A DNA stretch of 35,542 nt. Origin: Flavobacterium sp. Lineage in GTDB: Bacteria > Bacteroidota > Bacteroidia > Flavobacteriales > Flavobacteriaceae. Location: positions 1 to 35,542 of the forward strand of contig NZ_JAIXYH010000090.1 of NCBI RefSeq assembly GCF_027490375.1, given 5' to 3'. Under the pieces are notes generated by a model that ran no database searches, was not told the DNA's origin, and was given only the letters and a program-made list of their open reading frames with translations. Within the stretch, counting starts at the first letter, position 1. Each line of letters opens with the position of its first letter. Shown here piece by piece: positions 22,953 to 30,570 of the stretch. A program made the position numbers and the translations under genes.

Positions 22953-23270
22953 TTATATTTTCATTAATGGACTGGCACCTGGACAATCAAAAGGACAAGA
23001 TCGTAACTCATCTAATAAAACACCTTTAGTCATATCATTTCCGTTTTCATCTACCCCAACTAAAACAATATTGCTTTTTTGGTTTTTGACATCGTATCCA
23101 TTGTAAATTCGTATTCCTGAACAATCTATTTGCTCCAAAATCTGATTTAAATTATTTGTACTTACAAGGTATGAGAAAATTGCTTGCGGGTTTGCAGATT
23201 GAAAAGCATGGGTATATTGGCAAGCCTCTTCTAAAGAAATTACCTTTCCACTGTCGTTGTTGGTGTTCAT
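22953..23270 (-). CDS. Small conserved-looking protein with C-terminal Cys-Pro motif
   Basis: 105 residues with no signal peptide or TM segment. The body is mixed alpha/beta in appearance (VISLEEACQYTHAFQSA, NIVLVGVDENGNDM). The tail RSCPFDCPGASPLM (91-104 region) holds Cys92 and Cys96; Cys17 and Cys50 lie upstream. From memory, small Bacteroidota proteins ending in a CP..C...SPL tail are common beside sensor kinases, but I cannot verify that here. The CxxxC could bind metal, form a disulfide or take a modification. It is the first gene of the three-gene cassette (3 bp before the membrane protein gene), so it may be the signal or a partner of that pathway. Confidence 0.75.
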   Translation of the reverse strand: MNTNNDSGKVISLEEACQYTHAFQSANPQAIFSYLVSTNNLNQILEQIDCSGIRIYNGYDVKNQKSNIVLVGVDENGNDMTKGVLLDELRSCPFDCPGASPLMKI

Positions 23271-23432
23271 GATATTTTGATTTTGTGTTTGAGCAAATTT
23301 CTCACTATAAATGAAAATAACAATACCAAAATTTAACTATTAAATAGTTTTTTTTCTACAAACACGTGTAACCGTTAACCAATTTTTGTAAAAGGCTTGA
23401 TAAAATCGCATTTTTATAGGTATTGCACGTTT

Positions 23433-23603
23433 GCGTTAGGGATAGCAGCGGAAATGAAAACAAGTTGTTTGCTGCTTTTGCGCAGAAGTACCGGCGACCT
23501 CAGAAGCCGAAACTTGTGCTGCAAAAGCCAAAACAGCGCGTTTGAATTGCAGCGAATAGCCCGACGGCGCCGGAGGAACGACCCGCCGGAACGCCCAAAA
23601 AAA
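23433..23603 (+). repeat. REP-like intergenic repeat, variant with swapped stems
   Basis: It starts gttagggatagcagcgg and continues through gcagcgaatagcccgacggc to a GC-rich end gccggaacgcccaaaaaaac. It shares both signature blocks (GATAGCAGCG and GCGAATAGC) with 10791 and 18112. Inside, acaagtt/aacttgt and gcttttgc/gcaaaagc are complementary but in non-nested order. Confidence 0.6.
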
Positions 23604-23634
23604 CGATAAATAAAAGTTAAACTATGATAAATCG

Positions 23635-23647
23635 ATAGTAATACTAT
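23635..23647. promoter_or_regulatory. Candidate TetR operator
   Basis: ATAGTA-A-TACTAT is a perfect inverted repeat placed immediately upstream of the -7 box (23648-23655), where a repressor would block RNA polymerase. Its location before the TetR gene suggests autoregulation of the whole efflux operon. Confidence 0.5.
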
Positions 23648-23655
23648 TAATTTTG
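23648..23655 (+). promoter_or_regulatory. -7 box of the TetR-ABC-HlyD-TolC operon
   Basis: TAATTTTG is an exact match to TAnnTTTG, 17 bp before the ATG at 23673. No strong -33 TTG was seen. The box also argues against a TTG start at 23667. Confidence 0.5.
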
Positions 23656-23672
23656 CGCTAAATAATTTGAGA

Positions 23673-24347
23673 ATGCGAGAGCTTATATCAAATATCCGAT
23701 TGCAGGTACATCAAAAAACGTTTGTCAAAGATCCGGAGACTTCGGAATTGGGGAAGAACCTCATTCGCGAAAGTATTTTGCTTATTGATGAAATTGGTTT
23801 TGAAAACTTTACGTTTAAGAAGTTAGGCGAGCGAATTAAATCTAACGAGAGTTCGGTATATCGATACTTCGAAAATAAGCATAAATTGCTGCTGTATTTG
23901 GCAAGCTGGTATTGGTCGTATTTAGAGTATCGTTTGGTATTTGCTACCAACAATATCGAGGATCCGTGTGTGCGACTTAAGATAGCTGTTGAAATTGTAA
24001 CCGAAAAAGTTCTCGACGACACCGATACCGCGCACATTAACGAAGCTATTTTGAGTCGGATTATTATAGCCGAGTTTTCAAAAGTAATGCATACCAAAGA
24101 AGTGGATCAGGAAAATAAGGAAGGGTTCTTTTTGATTTACAAGCGGTTGAATGCCCGTATTGTTTCGATCATCAAGGAAATCAATCCGACTTATCCGTTT
24201 GCAGAAAGCTTGGTTTCGACGGTAATTTCGGGTGCGCTTCACCAACACTTTTTGAGTGAACACCTGGAATCACTTTCGAGCATAGACAACGGAAAGTCGG
24301 TTTCCGAATTTTACACCCATCTAATCACTAATACTATACAGAATTAA
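23673..24347 (+). CDS. TetR/AcrR family transcriptional regulator
   Basis: 224 residues from the ATG at 23673; an upstream in-frame TTG (23667) adds two residues and is less likely. The N-terminal helix-turn-helix (about 28-75) reads NLIRESILLIDEIGFENFTFKKLGERIKSNESSVYRYFENKHKLL, with the typical SS-YRYF recognition helix. The rest is a helical ligand-binding domain with no recognisable ligand signature. It is the first gene of the operon: only 1 bp separates its stop from the ABC ATG. It probably represses the operon through the palindrome at 23635-23647 and is released by an exported compound. The ligand is unknown. Confidence 0.9.
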   Translation: MRELISNIRLQVHQKTFVKDPETSELGKNLIRESILLIDEIGFENFTFKKLGERIKSNESSVYRYFENKHKLLLYLASWYWSYLEYRLVFATNNIEDPCVRLKIAVEIVTEKVLDDTDTAHINEAILSRIIIAEFSKVMHTKEVDQENKEGFFLIYKRLNARIVSIIKEINPTYPFAESLVSTVISGALHQHFLSEHLESLSSIDNGKSVSEFYTHLITNTIQN

Positions 24348-24348
24348 T

Positions 24349-26010
24349 ATGACGCCTTTAAAAAGATTATACAGCATGCTCGAATTGGATCGCAAAGACG
24401 TGATGCAGATTTTTGCGTATGCGATAATTGCCGGTCTGATTTCGCTTTCTTTGCCGCTTGGTATTCAGAGCATCATCAATTTTTTACAATCGGGTCGCGT
24501 AAGTGCTTCGCTGGTCGTATTGATTATAATTGTAGTAATTGGCGTGGCTTTGGGCGGCCTCATGTCGCTGATGCAATTGCGTATTACCGAGAATTTGCAG
24601 CAAAAGATCTTTATTCGTTCGTCGTTCGAATTTGCGGCGCGCTTGCCAAAAATCAAGTTCACTGAAATATATAAAATTTACCCACCGGAGTTAGCTAACC
24701 GCTTTTTTGATACGTTAGCCATTCAGAAAGGTATTTCAAAACTCTTGCTCGACTTTTCCGCAGCCATTTTGCAAATTACCTTTGGTATGATCTTACTCTC
24801 GTTGTATCATCCGTACTTTTTATTGTTTGGCATTTTATTGTCGCTCCTACTCTATTTAATCTTTAAGTTTTCATACAAGCGCGGTTTAAACACATCGATG
24901 TACGAATCGAAATACAAGTATAAAGTTGCTGGTTGGTTGCAAGAAATTGCTCGAAACAACTATAGTTTCAAGAAGTACCAGCACTTTTGCTTTGCGATGG
25001 AAAAAAACGATAAACTCACTGATGAGTATCTCATGTATCGCGAAAAGCACTTTAAAGTTATTCAATCGCAGTACAGTCAACTTATTGTTTTTAAAATCAT
25101 TATCACGGCAGGTTTGTTGTTGGTGGGCGGATATTTGGTTATGAACAGGCAAATGAACATCGGGCAGTTTGTGGCAGCTGAGATCATTATTCTTCTTGTT
25201 ATTAGTTCGGTAGAGAAGATTGTGATTGGATTGGAGACTTTTTACGATGTACTCACTTCCGTGGAAAAAATCGGACAGGTTACCGATATGGAAATGGAAG
25301 AGCAACAACGAAATGAAGTGAGCGCCTGTTATACCGAGATTCAGTTACAAGCTGAGGACATGGATTTCCGTTTCCCGGGAACGGATGTCGACACGCTTCG
25401 CGACATAAATTTACAGATTAATCAGGGTGAGAAAATTTTCTTGGAAGGAAATAACGGCTCGGGGAAAACCACTTTGATACGCGTATTGGCGGGTATTTTA
25501 CGACCAACGGGAGGCGCTTTATTTATCAACGATGATACTTATAAGAAAATCGATTTGCAACAATACCGAAATAGTATTGAGACGATAGTACAACGCGAGA
25601 CGTTTTTTGAAGGTTCCATTTTAGAGAACATTACTTTTAGAGATAAAGACATTAAAGAAGACGATCTGAAATACGCCATCGAAGCCGTAAAATTGAAAGA
25701 CTTAATTAAGTCGCTACCCGACGGTTTAGATACCATGCTTATTCCCGATGGAAAGCAATTCTCTTCTTCGAATGCGCAGAAAATTCTGATTGCAAGAAGT
25801 ATCGTTCGCAAGCCATTGGTGTTGTTTTATGAAGATCCGACTGATACGATGGACGAGCCGATTGCCAAGGAAATCATCGATTTTATTATGGATAAGAAAA
25901 ACCGTTGGACTGTTATCGTTACTTCGAAAAATCAGTATTGGAAGTCGAAAGCAACTCGTGTAGTTTCCATGTCAAAAGGTGAAATCATTAACGATCAAAA
26001 ATTAGTTTAA
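24349..26010 (+). CDS. ABC exporter (TM domain fused to a degenerate ATPase)
   Basis: 553 residues. The ABC transmembrane domain with about six helices spans about 20-300; the nucleotide-binding domain spans about 328-553. No C39 peptidase domain precedes it. Walker A is intact (GNNGSGKTT, 367-375) and a Q-loop Gln is present (Q415, VQRETFF). The signature LSGGQ is replaced by FSSSN (471-475). The Walker B tail reads FYEDPTD (493-499), with E495-D496 where Asp-Glu is expected, and the H-loop histidine is absent (VIVTSKNQ, 522-529). It is encoded with an HlyD adaptor and a TolC channel, so a type-I-secretion-like tripartite exporter is the natural model. ATP hydrolysis may be slow, or the protein may work by another geometry. 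Substrate unknown. Confidence 0.88.
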   Translation: MTPLKRLYSMLELDRKDVMQIFAYAIIAGLISLSLPLGIQSIINFLQSGRVSASLVVLIIIVVIGVALGGLMSLMQLRITENLQQKIFIRSSFEFAARLPKIKFTEIYKIYPPELANRFFDTLAIQKGISKLLLDFSAAILQITFGMILLSLYHPYFLLFGILLSLLLYLIFKFSYKRGLNTSMYESKYKYKVAGWLQEIARNNYSFKKYQHFCFAMEKNDKLTDEYLMYREKHFKVIQSQYSQLIVFKIIITAGLLLVGGYLVMNRQMNIGQFVAAEIIILLVISSVEKIVIGLETFYDVLTSVEKIGQVTDMEMEEQQRNEVSACYTEIQLQAEDMDFRFPGTDVDTLRDINLQINQGEKIFLEGNNGSGKTTLIRVLAGILRPTGGALFINDDTYKKIDLQQYRNSIETIVQRETFFEGSILENITFRDKDIKEDDLKYAIEAVKLKDLIKSLPDGLDTMLIPDGKQFSSSNAQKILIARSIVRKPLVLFYEDPTDTMDEPIAKEIIDFIMDKKNRWTVIVTSKNQYWKSKATRVVSMSKGEIINDQKLV

Positions 26011-26011
26011 G

Positions 26012-27385
26012 ATGCTGAATTTATCTAAAGAAAACTCCGTATATATTCCACAGGCAGAGCGATTTAAGACAGTTCGCAGCTTGGAAAACCGTCCGCATTA
26101 TAAAATTCTGAATCGTTTCATGGCGATCTTCGGAATCATCCTAATCATTTTCATGTTTTTGCCCTGGACGCAAAACATTTCCGGAACGGGTTCTGTAACG
26201 ACCTTGAGACCGGGACAACGTCCGCAAACCATTCATACAACCATTGCCGGACGTATTGAGAAATGGTATGTGCAAGAAGGCCAATTTGTTAAAAAAGGCG
26301 ATACTATTGTGTATCTCAGCGAGGTTAAAGAAGATTATTTGGATCCGAACCTAGTGGAAAACACGAAGAATCAACGCGATGCCAAGAAATCGGCGGCAGC
26401 TTCTTACGGGCAAAAAGTAGTTGCGCTTGAAGGTCAGAAAGGCGCAATCTTAAGAGAGTTAAAACTCAAAACAGAACAAGCGCGTAACAAAGTACTGCAA
26501 GCAAAACTAAAAATCAAAAGCGACAGTACCGATTTAGTTGCTACAAAAACGCTGTTGCGCATTGCAAACACGCAGTACAATCGAGCAGTTACCTTAAATA
26601 AAGACGGACTAAAACCTGTTACAGATGTCGAAGAAAAGCGTTTGAAACAGCAGGAAATGGAAGCTAAAATCATCACGATTGAAAATAAATATTTGGCGTC
26701 TAAAAATGAACTGATAAATGCTATTGTCGAATTAGATCGTCTGGAATCCGAATACGCGGAAAAGATTGCTAAGGTTGAAAGCGACCAGTTTACGGCAAAA
26801 AGTAGTCAGTTTGACACCGAGGCGCAAGTTAACAAACTCGACAATCAGTACGTTAATTACAACATTCGAAACGGCATGTATTACATTTTAGCTCCGCAGG
26901 ACGGCTATGTAAACCGCGCATTGCAGTCGGGTGTTGGCGAAATTATAAAAGAAGGAACTCCGGTGGTAAGTATCATGCCGCAAAATTTCGAAATTGCTGT
27001 TGAAACTTTTGTTTCGCCAATCGATTTACCCTTGATTAAACGCGGTGAAAAAGTTCGTGTTTGGTTTGACGGATGGCCTACAATTGTATTTTCGGGCTGG
27101 CCCGACATGTCTTACGGAACTTTTGGTGGTACTGTTGTAGCTATTGAAAATTTCATTAGCGAAAACGGCAAATACCGAGTGCTTATTGCTCCGGATAATA
27201 CCGACCAGCAGTGGCCTACGCAATTAGCTATTGGTTCGGGAGCGCAAACCATTGCCTTATTGGAAACGGTGCCGGTTTGGTTTGAAATTTGGCGACGCCT
27301 CAACGGATTCCCGCCTAATTACTACAAAGGTGCTAGCTCTGATATTAAGTCGAATTCTTCAACTCCGAAAAAAGACGGTAAATAA
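26012..27385 (+). CDS. HlyD-family membrane fusion protein (periplasmic adaptor)
   Basis: 457 residues. A cytoplasmic N-tail leads to one transmembrane helix (36-54). The first half of a lipoyl-like domain follows (about 75-105, IAGRIEKWYVQEGQFVKKGDTIVYL), then a long coiled coil (about 115-275) and the second lipoyl half with beta-barrel (288-375, APQDGYVNRALQSGVGEIIKEGTPVVSI). It should bridge the inner-membrane ABC protein and the TolC channel across the periplasm. The ATG is 1 bp past the ABC stop, and its own stop overlaps the TolC ATG by one base. The length and layout are typical of HlyD-like adaptors. Confidence 0.92.
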   Translation: MLNLSKENSVYIPQAERFKTVRSLENRPHYKILNRFMAIFGIILIIFMFLPWTQNISGTGSVTTLRPGQRPQTIHTTIAGRIEKWYVQEGQFVKKGDTIVYLSEVKEDYLDPNLVENTKNQRDAKKSAAASYGQKVVALEGQKGAILRELKLKTEQARNKVLQAKLKIKSDSTDLVATKTLLRIANTQYNRAVTLNKDGLKPVTDVEEKRLKQQEMEAKIITIENKYLASKNELINAIVELDRLESEYAEKIAKVESDQFTAKSSQFDTEAQVNKLDNQYVNYNIRNGMYYILAPQDGYVNRALQSGVGEIIKEGTPVVSIMPQNFEIAVETFVSPIDLPLIKRGEKVRVWFDGWPTIVFSGWPDMSYGTFGGTVVAIENFISENGKYRVLIAPDNTDQQWPTQLAIGSGAQTIALLETVPVWFEIWRRLNGFPPNYYKGASSDIKSNSSTPKKDGK

Positions 27386-28773
27386 TGAAAGTACGACTGT
27401 TACTGCTTGCTTTAATCGGACAGCTTTCCTTCGCGCAGGATAATCCCAAAATCATGTCGTTTGAGGAGTACATGGGATTTGTACGCAAGTTTCATCCTTT
27501 GGTGAAAAGTGCTGATTTAGAAATATCTGCTGCACAAGCTGCTTTAATGACGGCACGCGGCGCTTTTGATCCGGTTTTGGAAGCCGATTTCGAGCGCAAA
27601 GATTTTAAAGGAAGTACCTATTACAATGTTTTCAACGGAACGTTTAAAATTCCGACTTGGTACGGAATCGAAATTAAAGCCGGAATCGACGACAATAACG
27701 GACAGTATTTAAACCCGCAAAACCTAGTTCCGGCAACAGGTTTGGGCAACGTAGGCATATCGATTCCGATTGCACAAGATTTGTTTATCAATAAGCGAAT
27801 GGCCGACTTACGGAAAGCGAAGCTACAACAAACCTTGAGTCGCGCCGACCGAAATTTGATGGCTACCGCAGTCTTGTATGAGGCTGCCGAAGCCTATTTT
27901 AGCTGGCAACGTCAGTACCGCGAATACGAACTTTATCAGGAATTTGCCAAAAATGCTAAAATTCGTTTAGACGGTATCAAAATTTTGATTCAGGAAGGCG
28001 ATAAACCAGTTATCGATAGTACGGAAGCGCGAATCGTGGTAGTGAATCGAAATTTATCTTTAGAAGATTCCAATCTAAAACTAATTAAAGCCCGATTAGA
28101 ACTGAGTAATTTCCTTTGGATTGAAAACAATGTACCCTTAGAACTGGCTGAAGATATGATTCCGGAACCTGATACAGAACAACGTATTTCGGAAGTCTTA
28201 CAAACCAATGAAATGATTACCAGTAATGTTGATTTAAATCAACATCCAAAAGTTCAGGCACTCGAAACTAAAGTAAAAATGCTGGAAATTGAGCGTCGTT
28301 TGGCTGCAAACCGACTATTACCAAGGGCAGACTTTGGCTACAGTTACTTGTTTCAGCCCGATTCATTCGATGCCTCTCGACGATTCGACGATTATAAAGT
28401 AGGATTTAACTTTTACTTTCCAATATTTATAAGGAAAGAACGCGGAAACTTACAACGCGCAAAGCTTGCTCTAACGGATGCTAATTTATCTTTGAAGTTT
28501 GAGACGCGGCAGTTAGAAAACAAAATTCAAGCCGCACAAACAGAAATTGTTTCCCTTGAAAAACAAGCCTCATTAATGCGGGAACTTGTTCGAGATACCG
28601 GAACGATGCTTAATGCGGAAACCCGTTTATTTGAGGCGGGAGAAAGTTCATTATTCCTTTTGAATACTCGCGAGAACACGCTAATTAGTAGTCGCTTGTC
28701 AGAAATCGCGGTTAGAAACAGACTGCTTTCCGCGCACGCTAAGTTGTTTGAAACGCTGGCTAATCCAGATTAA
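27385..28773 (+). CDS. TolC-family outer membrane efflux protein
   Basis: 462 residues with a signal peptide (MKVRLLLLALIGQLSFAQ). The TolC family is suggested by the two-fold pattern of long helices, with AALMTARGAFDPVL and LENKIQAAQTEIVSLEKQASLMRELVRDTGTMLNAETRLFEAGESSLFLLNTREN as the typical C-terminal helix-hairpin. It forms the outer-membrane exit duct for the ABC/HlyD pair. The start overlaps the HlyD stop (TAATG). The stop codon overlaps by two bases the stop codon of the convergent DUF2892 gene. Confidence 0.92.
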   Translation: MKVRLLLLALIGQLSFAQDNPKIMSFEEYMGFVRKFHPLVKSADLEISAAQAALMTARGAFDPVLEADFERKDFKGSTYYNVFNGTFKIPTWYGIEIKAGIDDNNGQYLNPQNLVPATGLGNVGISIPIAQDLFINKRMADLRKAKLQQTLSRADRNLMATAVLYEAAEAYFSWQRQYREYELYQEFAKNAKIRLDGIKILIQEGDKPVIDSTEARIVVVNRNLSLEDSNLKLIKARLELSNFLWIENNVPLELAEDMIPEPDTEQRISEVLQTNEMITSNVDLNQHPKVQALETKVKMLEIERRLAANRLLPRADFGYSYLFQPDSFDASRRFDDYKVGFNFYFPIFIRKERGNLQRAKLALTDANLSLKFETRQLENKIQAAQTEIVSLEKQASLMRELVRDTGTMLNAETRLFEAGESSLFLLNTRENTLISSRLSEIAVRNRLLSAHAKLFETLANPD

Positions 28774-28997
28774 TACATCCCTGTACCTGAACGGCGCTGT
28801 CTCGATGCATTGATTCCAAAAATTTTATAAATCAAACAGATTTTAAAAATAGCAGTCAAAACCAAGTAAACACTAGCAACATACAAAACAATTTGTACAG
28901 CAAAATTATCCGCAATATTGAAATAAGCGCAGAGAATTAAAGCAGCTGCAAGAATAGAGCGTCTCCACTGAGATCCTGAACTTAGGTTTGCTTTCAT
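28770..28997 (-). CDS. DUF2892-like small membrane protein (YgaP-type inner membrane domain)
   Basis: 75 residues from the ATG at 28997; the frame stays open farther upstream but has no convincing start there. It has two hydrophobic helices (about 14-29 and 35-55) and the family-like ending FKICLIYKIFGIN. It is two genes away from nothing else on this strand and lies 79 bp downstream of the rhodanese gene. In several bacteria this membrane domain is fused to or linked with rhodanese (YgaP), so a shared role in sulfur or cyanide handling is plausible. It converges on the TolC gene with overlapping stops. Confidence 0.75.
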   Translation of the reverse strand: MKANLSSGSQWRRSILAAALILCAYFNIADNFAVQIVLYVASVYLVLTAIFKICLIYKIFGINASRQRRSGTGMY

Positions 28998-29076
28998 TGT
29001 GTTGGGTTGGTTAATTGGGGAACCGCTCCAAAAATAGAAACAAATATTAACAATCAGACTATTAAAAAGAAAAAAA

Positions 29077-29391
29077 CTAAATTTCTTTTGGTCCTGTCCA
29101 CGATGAAAAGCCACCAAGAAGATTGTAGGTTTCAGTAAATCCAAGCGCTTCCATTATATCACAAGCTTGTGCACTTCTGCCGCCAGACTTGCAATATACA
29201 AAGTACGGACGCGTTTTATCTAACGACTCCAAGGCAGAAATAAACTCCTGACCTCCATAAATATCAAAATGAATCATTTCTGGAATATAACCCTCGGCTA
29301 CTTCTTCGGCTGTGCGTACGTCGATAATTTGCGGATTTGTAGATTCTGAAAGCTTTGCTTGCCAGTCTGATTGATTGAGATGAGCTACCAT
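29077..29391 (-). CDS. Single-domain rhodanese-like protein
   Basis: 104 residues. A rhodanese domain with IIDVRTAEEVAEGYIPEMIH near the N-terminus and the active loop Y66-C67-K-S-G-G-R-S has the catalytic Cys present. Such proteins carry persulfide sulfur on the Cys and transfer it to thiols or cyanide. No signal peptide, so cytoplasmic. It is probably co-transcribed with the DUF2892-type membrane protein (start 28997), and the pairing recalls YgaP. A -7 box is at 29421-29428, divergent from the MarR gene. Sulfur acceptor unknown. Confidence 0.9.
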   Translation of the reverse strand: MVAHLNQSDWQAKLSESTNPQIIDVRTAEEVAEGYIPEMIHFDIYGGQEFISALESLDKTRPYFVYCKSGGRSAQACDIMEALGFTETYNLLGGFSSWTGPKEI

Positions 29392-29420
29392 AAAATTAAT
29401 TTAACGAAAATTTAGCGTAC

Positions 29421-29428
29421 CAAAAGTA
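29421..29428 (-). promoter_or_regulatory. -7 box of the rhodanese gene
   Basis: TACTTTTG on the minus strand matches TAnnTTTG, 29 bp before the ATG at 29391. No -33 TTG was found at the right spacing. Confidence 0.4.
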
Positions 29429-29448
29429 AACAATCTAATTTAGGTTTA

Positions 29449-29467
29449 TACATTTGTACCTACAAAT
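29449..29467 (+). promoter_or_regulatory. MarR promoter -7 box with overlapping operator-like inverted repeat
   Basis: TACATTTG (29449-29456) is an exact -7 match. ATTTGTA-CC-TACAAAT (29452-29467) is a perfect 7-bp inverted repeat over the -7 box and the expected start site, just before the ATG at 29475. This is the layout expected for MarR autorepression, and it would also cover the divergent rhodanese promoter region. Confidence 0.6.
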
Positions 29468-29474
29468 ATTGTAT

Positions 29475-29936
29475 ATGCAAGAGTTAACGCAACAAGCTAG
29501 TAAAATTCAAAATCAGGACAAGCGACTGATTGTGAATACGATGCGTCTTGCAAATGCGTTTTACGAATCTTTGGCAACTAAGTTTAAATCGTTCGATTTG
29601 TCTGCAGAACAATTTAATGTCTTGCGAATCCTACGTGGGCAACAAGGAAAACCTGCCAACATGTGCCTGATTCAAGAACGAATGATTTCCAAAACAAGTA
29701 ATACGACGCGCTTAGTCGATAAACTGTTGGCAAAAGAACTCGTTACTCGTACCGTTTGCGAGGAAAATCGACGTAAAATAGAAGTGTGTATCACCGCTAA
29801 AGGACTCGAACTTCTCGAGCAAATAGATCCGATACTCGCGCAAAAAGAAGCCGAATTGCTCTCAAAGCTCAGTTCAAGCGATAAAGAGCATTTCGCAAAC
29901 CAAATTGAACATATTTTAAACCATCTTAATACTTAA
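29475..29936 (+). CDS. MarR-family transcriptional regulator
   Basis: 153 residues from the ATG at 29475; an in-frame TTG at 29454 falls inside the -7 box, so the ATG is preferred. The winged helix-turn-helix reads LSAEQFNVLRILRG, then IQERMISKTSNTTRLVDKLLAKELVTRTVCEENRRKIEVCITAKGLELL. The long dimerisation helices at both ends are visible. It carries a Cys in the wing (TRTVCEENRR), possibly redox-sensitive. It lies 8 bp before the YceI gene in one unit. Likely self-regulating via the inverted repeat at 29452-29467; the effector is unknown. Confidence 0.92.
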   Translation: MQELTQQASKIQNQDKRLIVNTMRLANAFYESLATKFKSFDLSAEQFNVLRILRGQQGKPANMCLIQERMISKTSNTTRLVDKLLAKELVTRTVCEENRRKIEVCITAKGLELLEQIDPILAQKEAELLSKLSSSDKEHFANQIEHILNHLNT

Positions 29937-29944
29937 TTTTAACA

Positions 29945-30511
29945 ATGAAAACAATCAAATTATTGGCTTTAAGCCTATTCGCATTCGCTACAGCAACAAC
30001 CGTTGCACAATCTAAAAAAGTTGATGTAAAAGCAAGTACCGTTTCTTGGGTTGGAAAAAAAGTTACGGGTTCACACTCAGGCGATGTTAGCTTGAAAGAA
30101 GGAACACTTATCTTCAAAGGTTCAAAAGTAGTTGGCGGTAACTTTACGGTTGACATGACGTCGATCACAGTAACCGACTTAAAGCCTGGTCAAGGTAAAG
30201 AAAACTTGGAAGGTCACTTGAAAAACGAAGATTTCTTCGGTGTAGAGAAATTCCCAACGGCTAAATTGGTTTTCAAATCAATCGGCGAGAAATCTGCTGG
30301 CGTTTATTCTGTAACTGCTGACTTAACGATCAAAGGAATCACAAATTCAGTGAACTTCGAATTGAAAGTTGCTAACGGTACAGCTACGGCAAACTTTAAC
30401 GTAGACCGTACTAAATACGATATCAAATACGGTTCAGGAAGCTTCTTCAGCAACTTAGGCGATAAAACAATCAACGACGAGTTTGAATTAAGCGCGAAGT
30501 TGAAATACTAA
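29945..30511 (+). CDS. YceI-family lipid-binding periplasmic protein
   Basis: 188 residues with a signal peptide (MKTIKLLALSLFAFATATTVAQ). The YceI-type lipocalin-like barrel is visible: VDVKASTVSWVGKKVTGSHSGDV, GGNFTVDMTSITVTDL, LEGHLKNEDFFGVEKFPTAKLVF and VTADLTIKGITNSVNF. Family members bind isoprenoid-like lipids in the periplasm. It is encoded 8 bp after the MarR gene, a pairing I recall as common in flavobacteria, so the regulator probably controls it. Codon use looks typical of a well expressed gene (many gct, aaa and ttc codons). A terminator follows at 30534. Confidence 0.95.
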   Translation: MKTIKLLALSLFAFATATTVAQSKKVDVKASTVSWVGKKVTGSHSGDVSLKEGTLIFKGSKVVGGNFTVDMTSITVTDLKPGQGKENLEGHLKNEDFFGVEKFPTAKLVFKSIGEKSAGVYSVTADLTIKGITNSVNFELKVANGTATANFNVDRTKYDIKYGSGSFFSNLGDKTINDEFELSAKLKY

Positions 30512-30533
30512 TTCTTGATGTTTGTCCAAAAGA

Positions 30534-30570
30534 GCCGGTTTTCGAAAGGAAATCGGCTTTTTTATTTTTT
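30534..30570 (+). terminator. Terminator after the YceI gene
   Basis: gccggttt (30534-30541) pairs with aaatcggc (30550-30557) with one G/T wobble, around a short loop, and then ttttttatttttt follows. Confidence 0.85.

Larger units (their letters stand above)
23271..23672. other. Divergent intergenic region between the kinase cassette and the TetR operon
   Basis: The region is AT-rich next to the cassette (23271-23400), where no clean TAnnTTTG was found on the minus strand. It then holds a dispersed repeat (23433-23603), the TetR palindrome and the TetR -7 box. No gene is supported. Confidence 0.6.

Noticed and set aside
28998..29144. N-terminal extension of the DUF2892 gene
   Set aside because: The extension overlaps the rhodanese gene and the residues before MKANLSS do not look like the family.
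29454..29474. TTG start for the MarR gene
   Set aside because: The TTG is part of the -7 box TACATTTG, so it would not be in the transcript.
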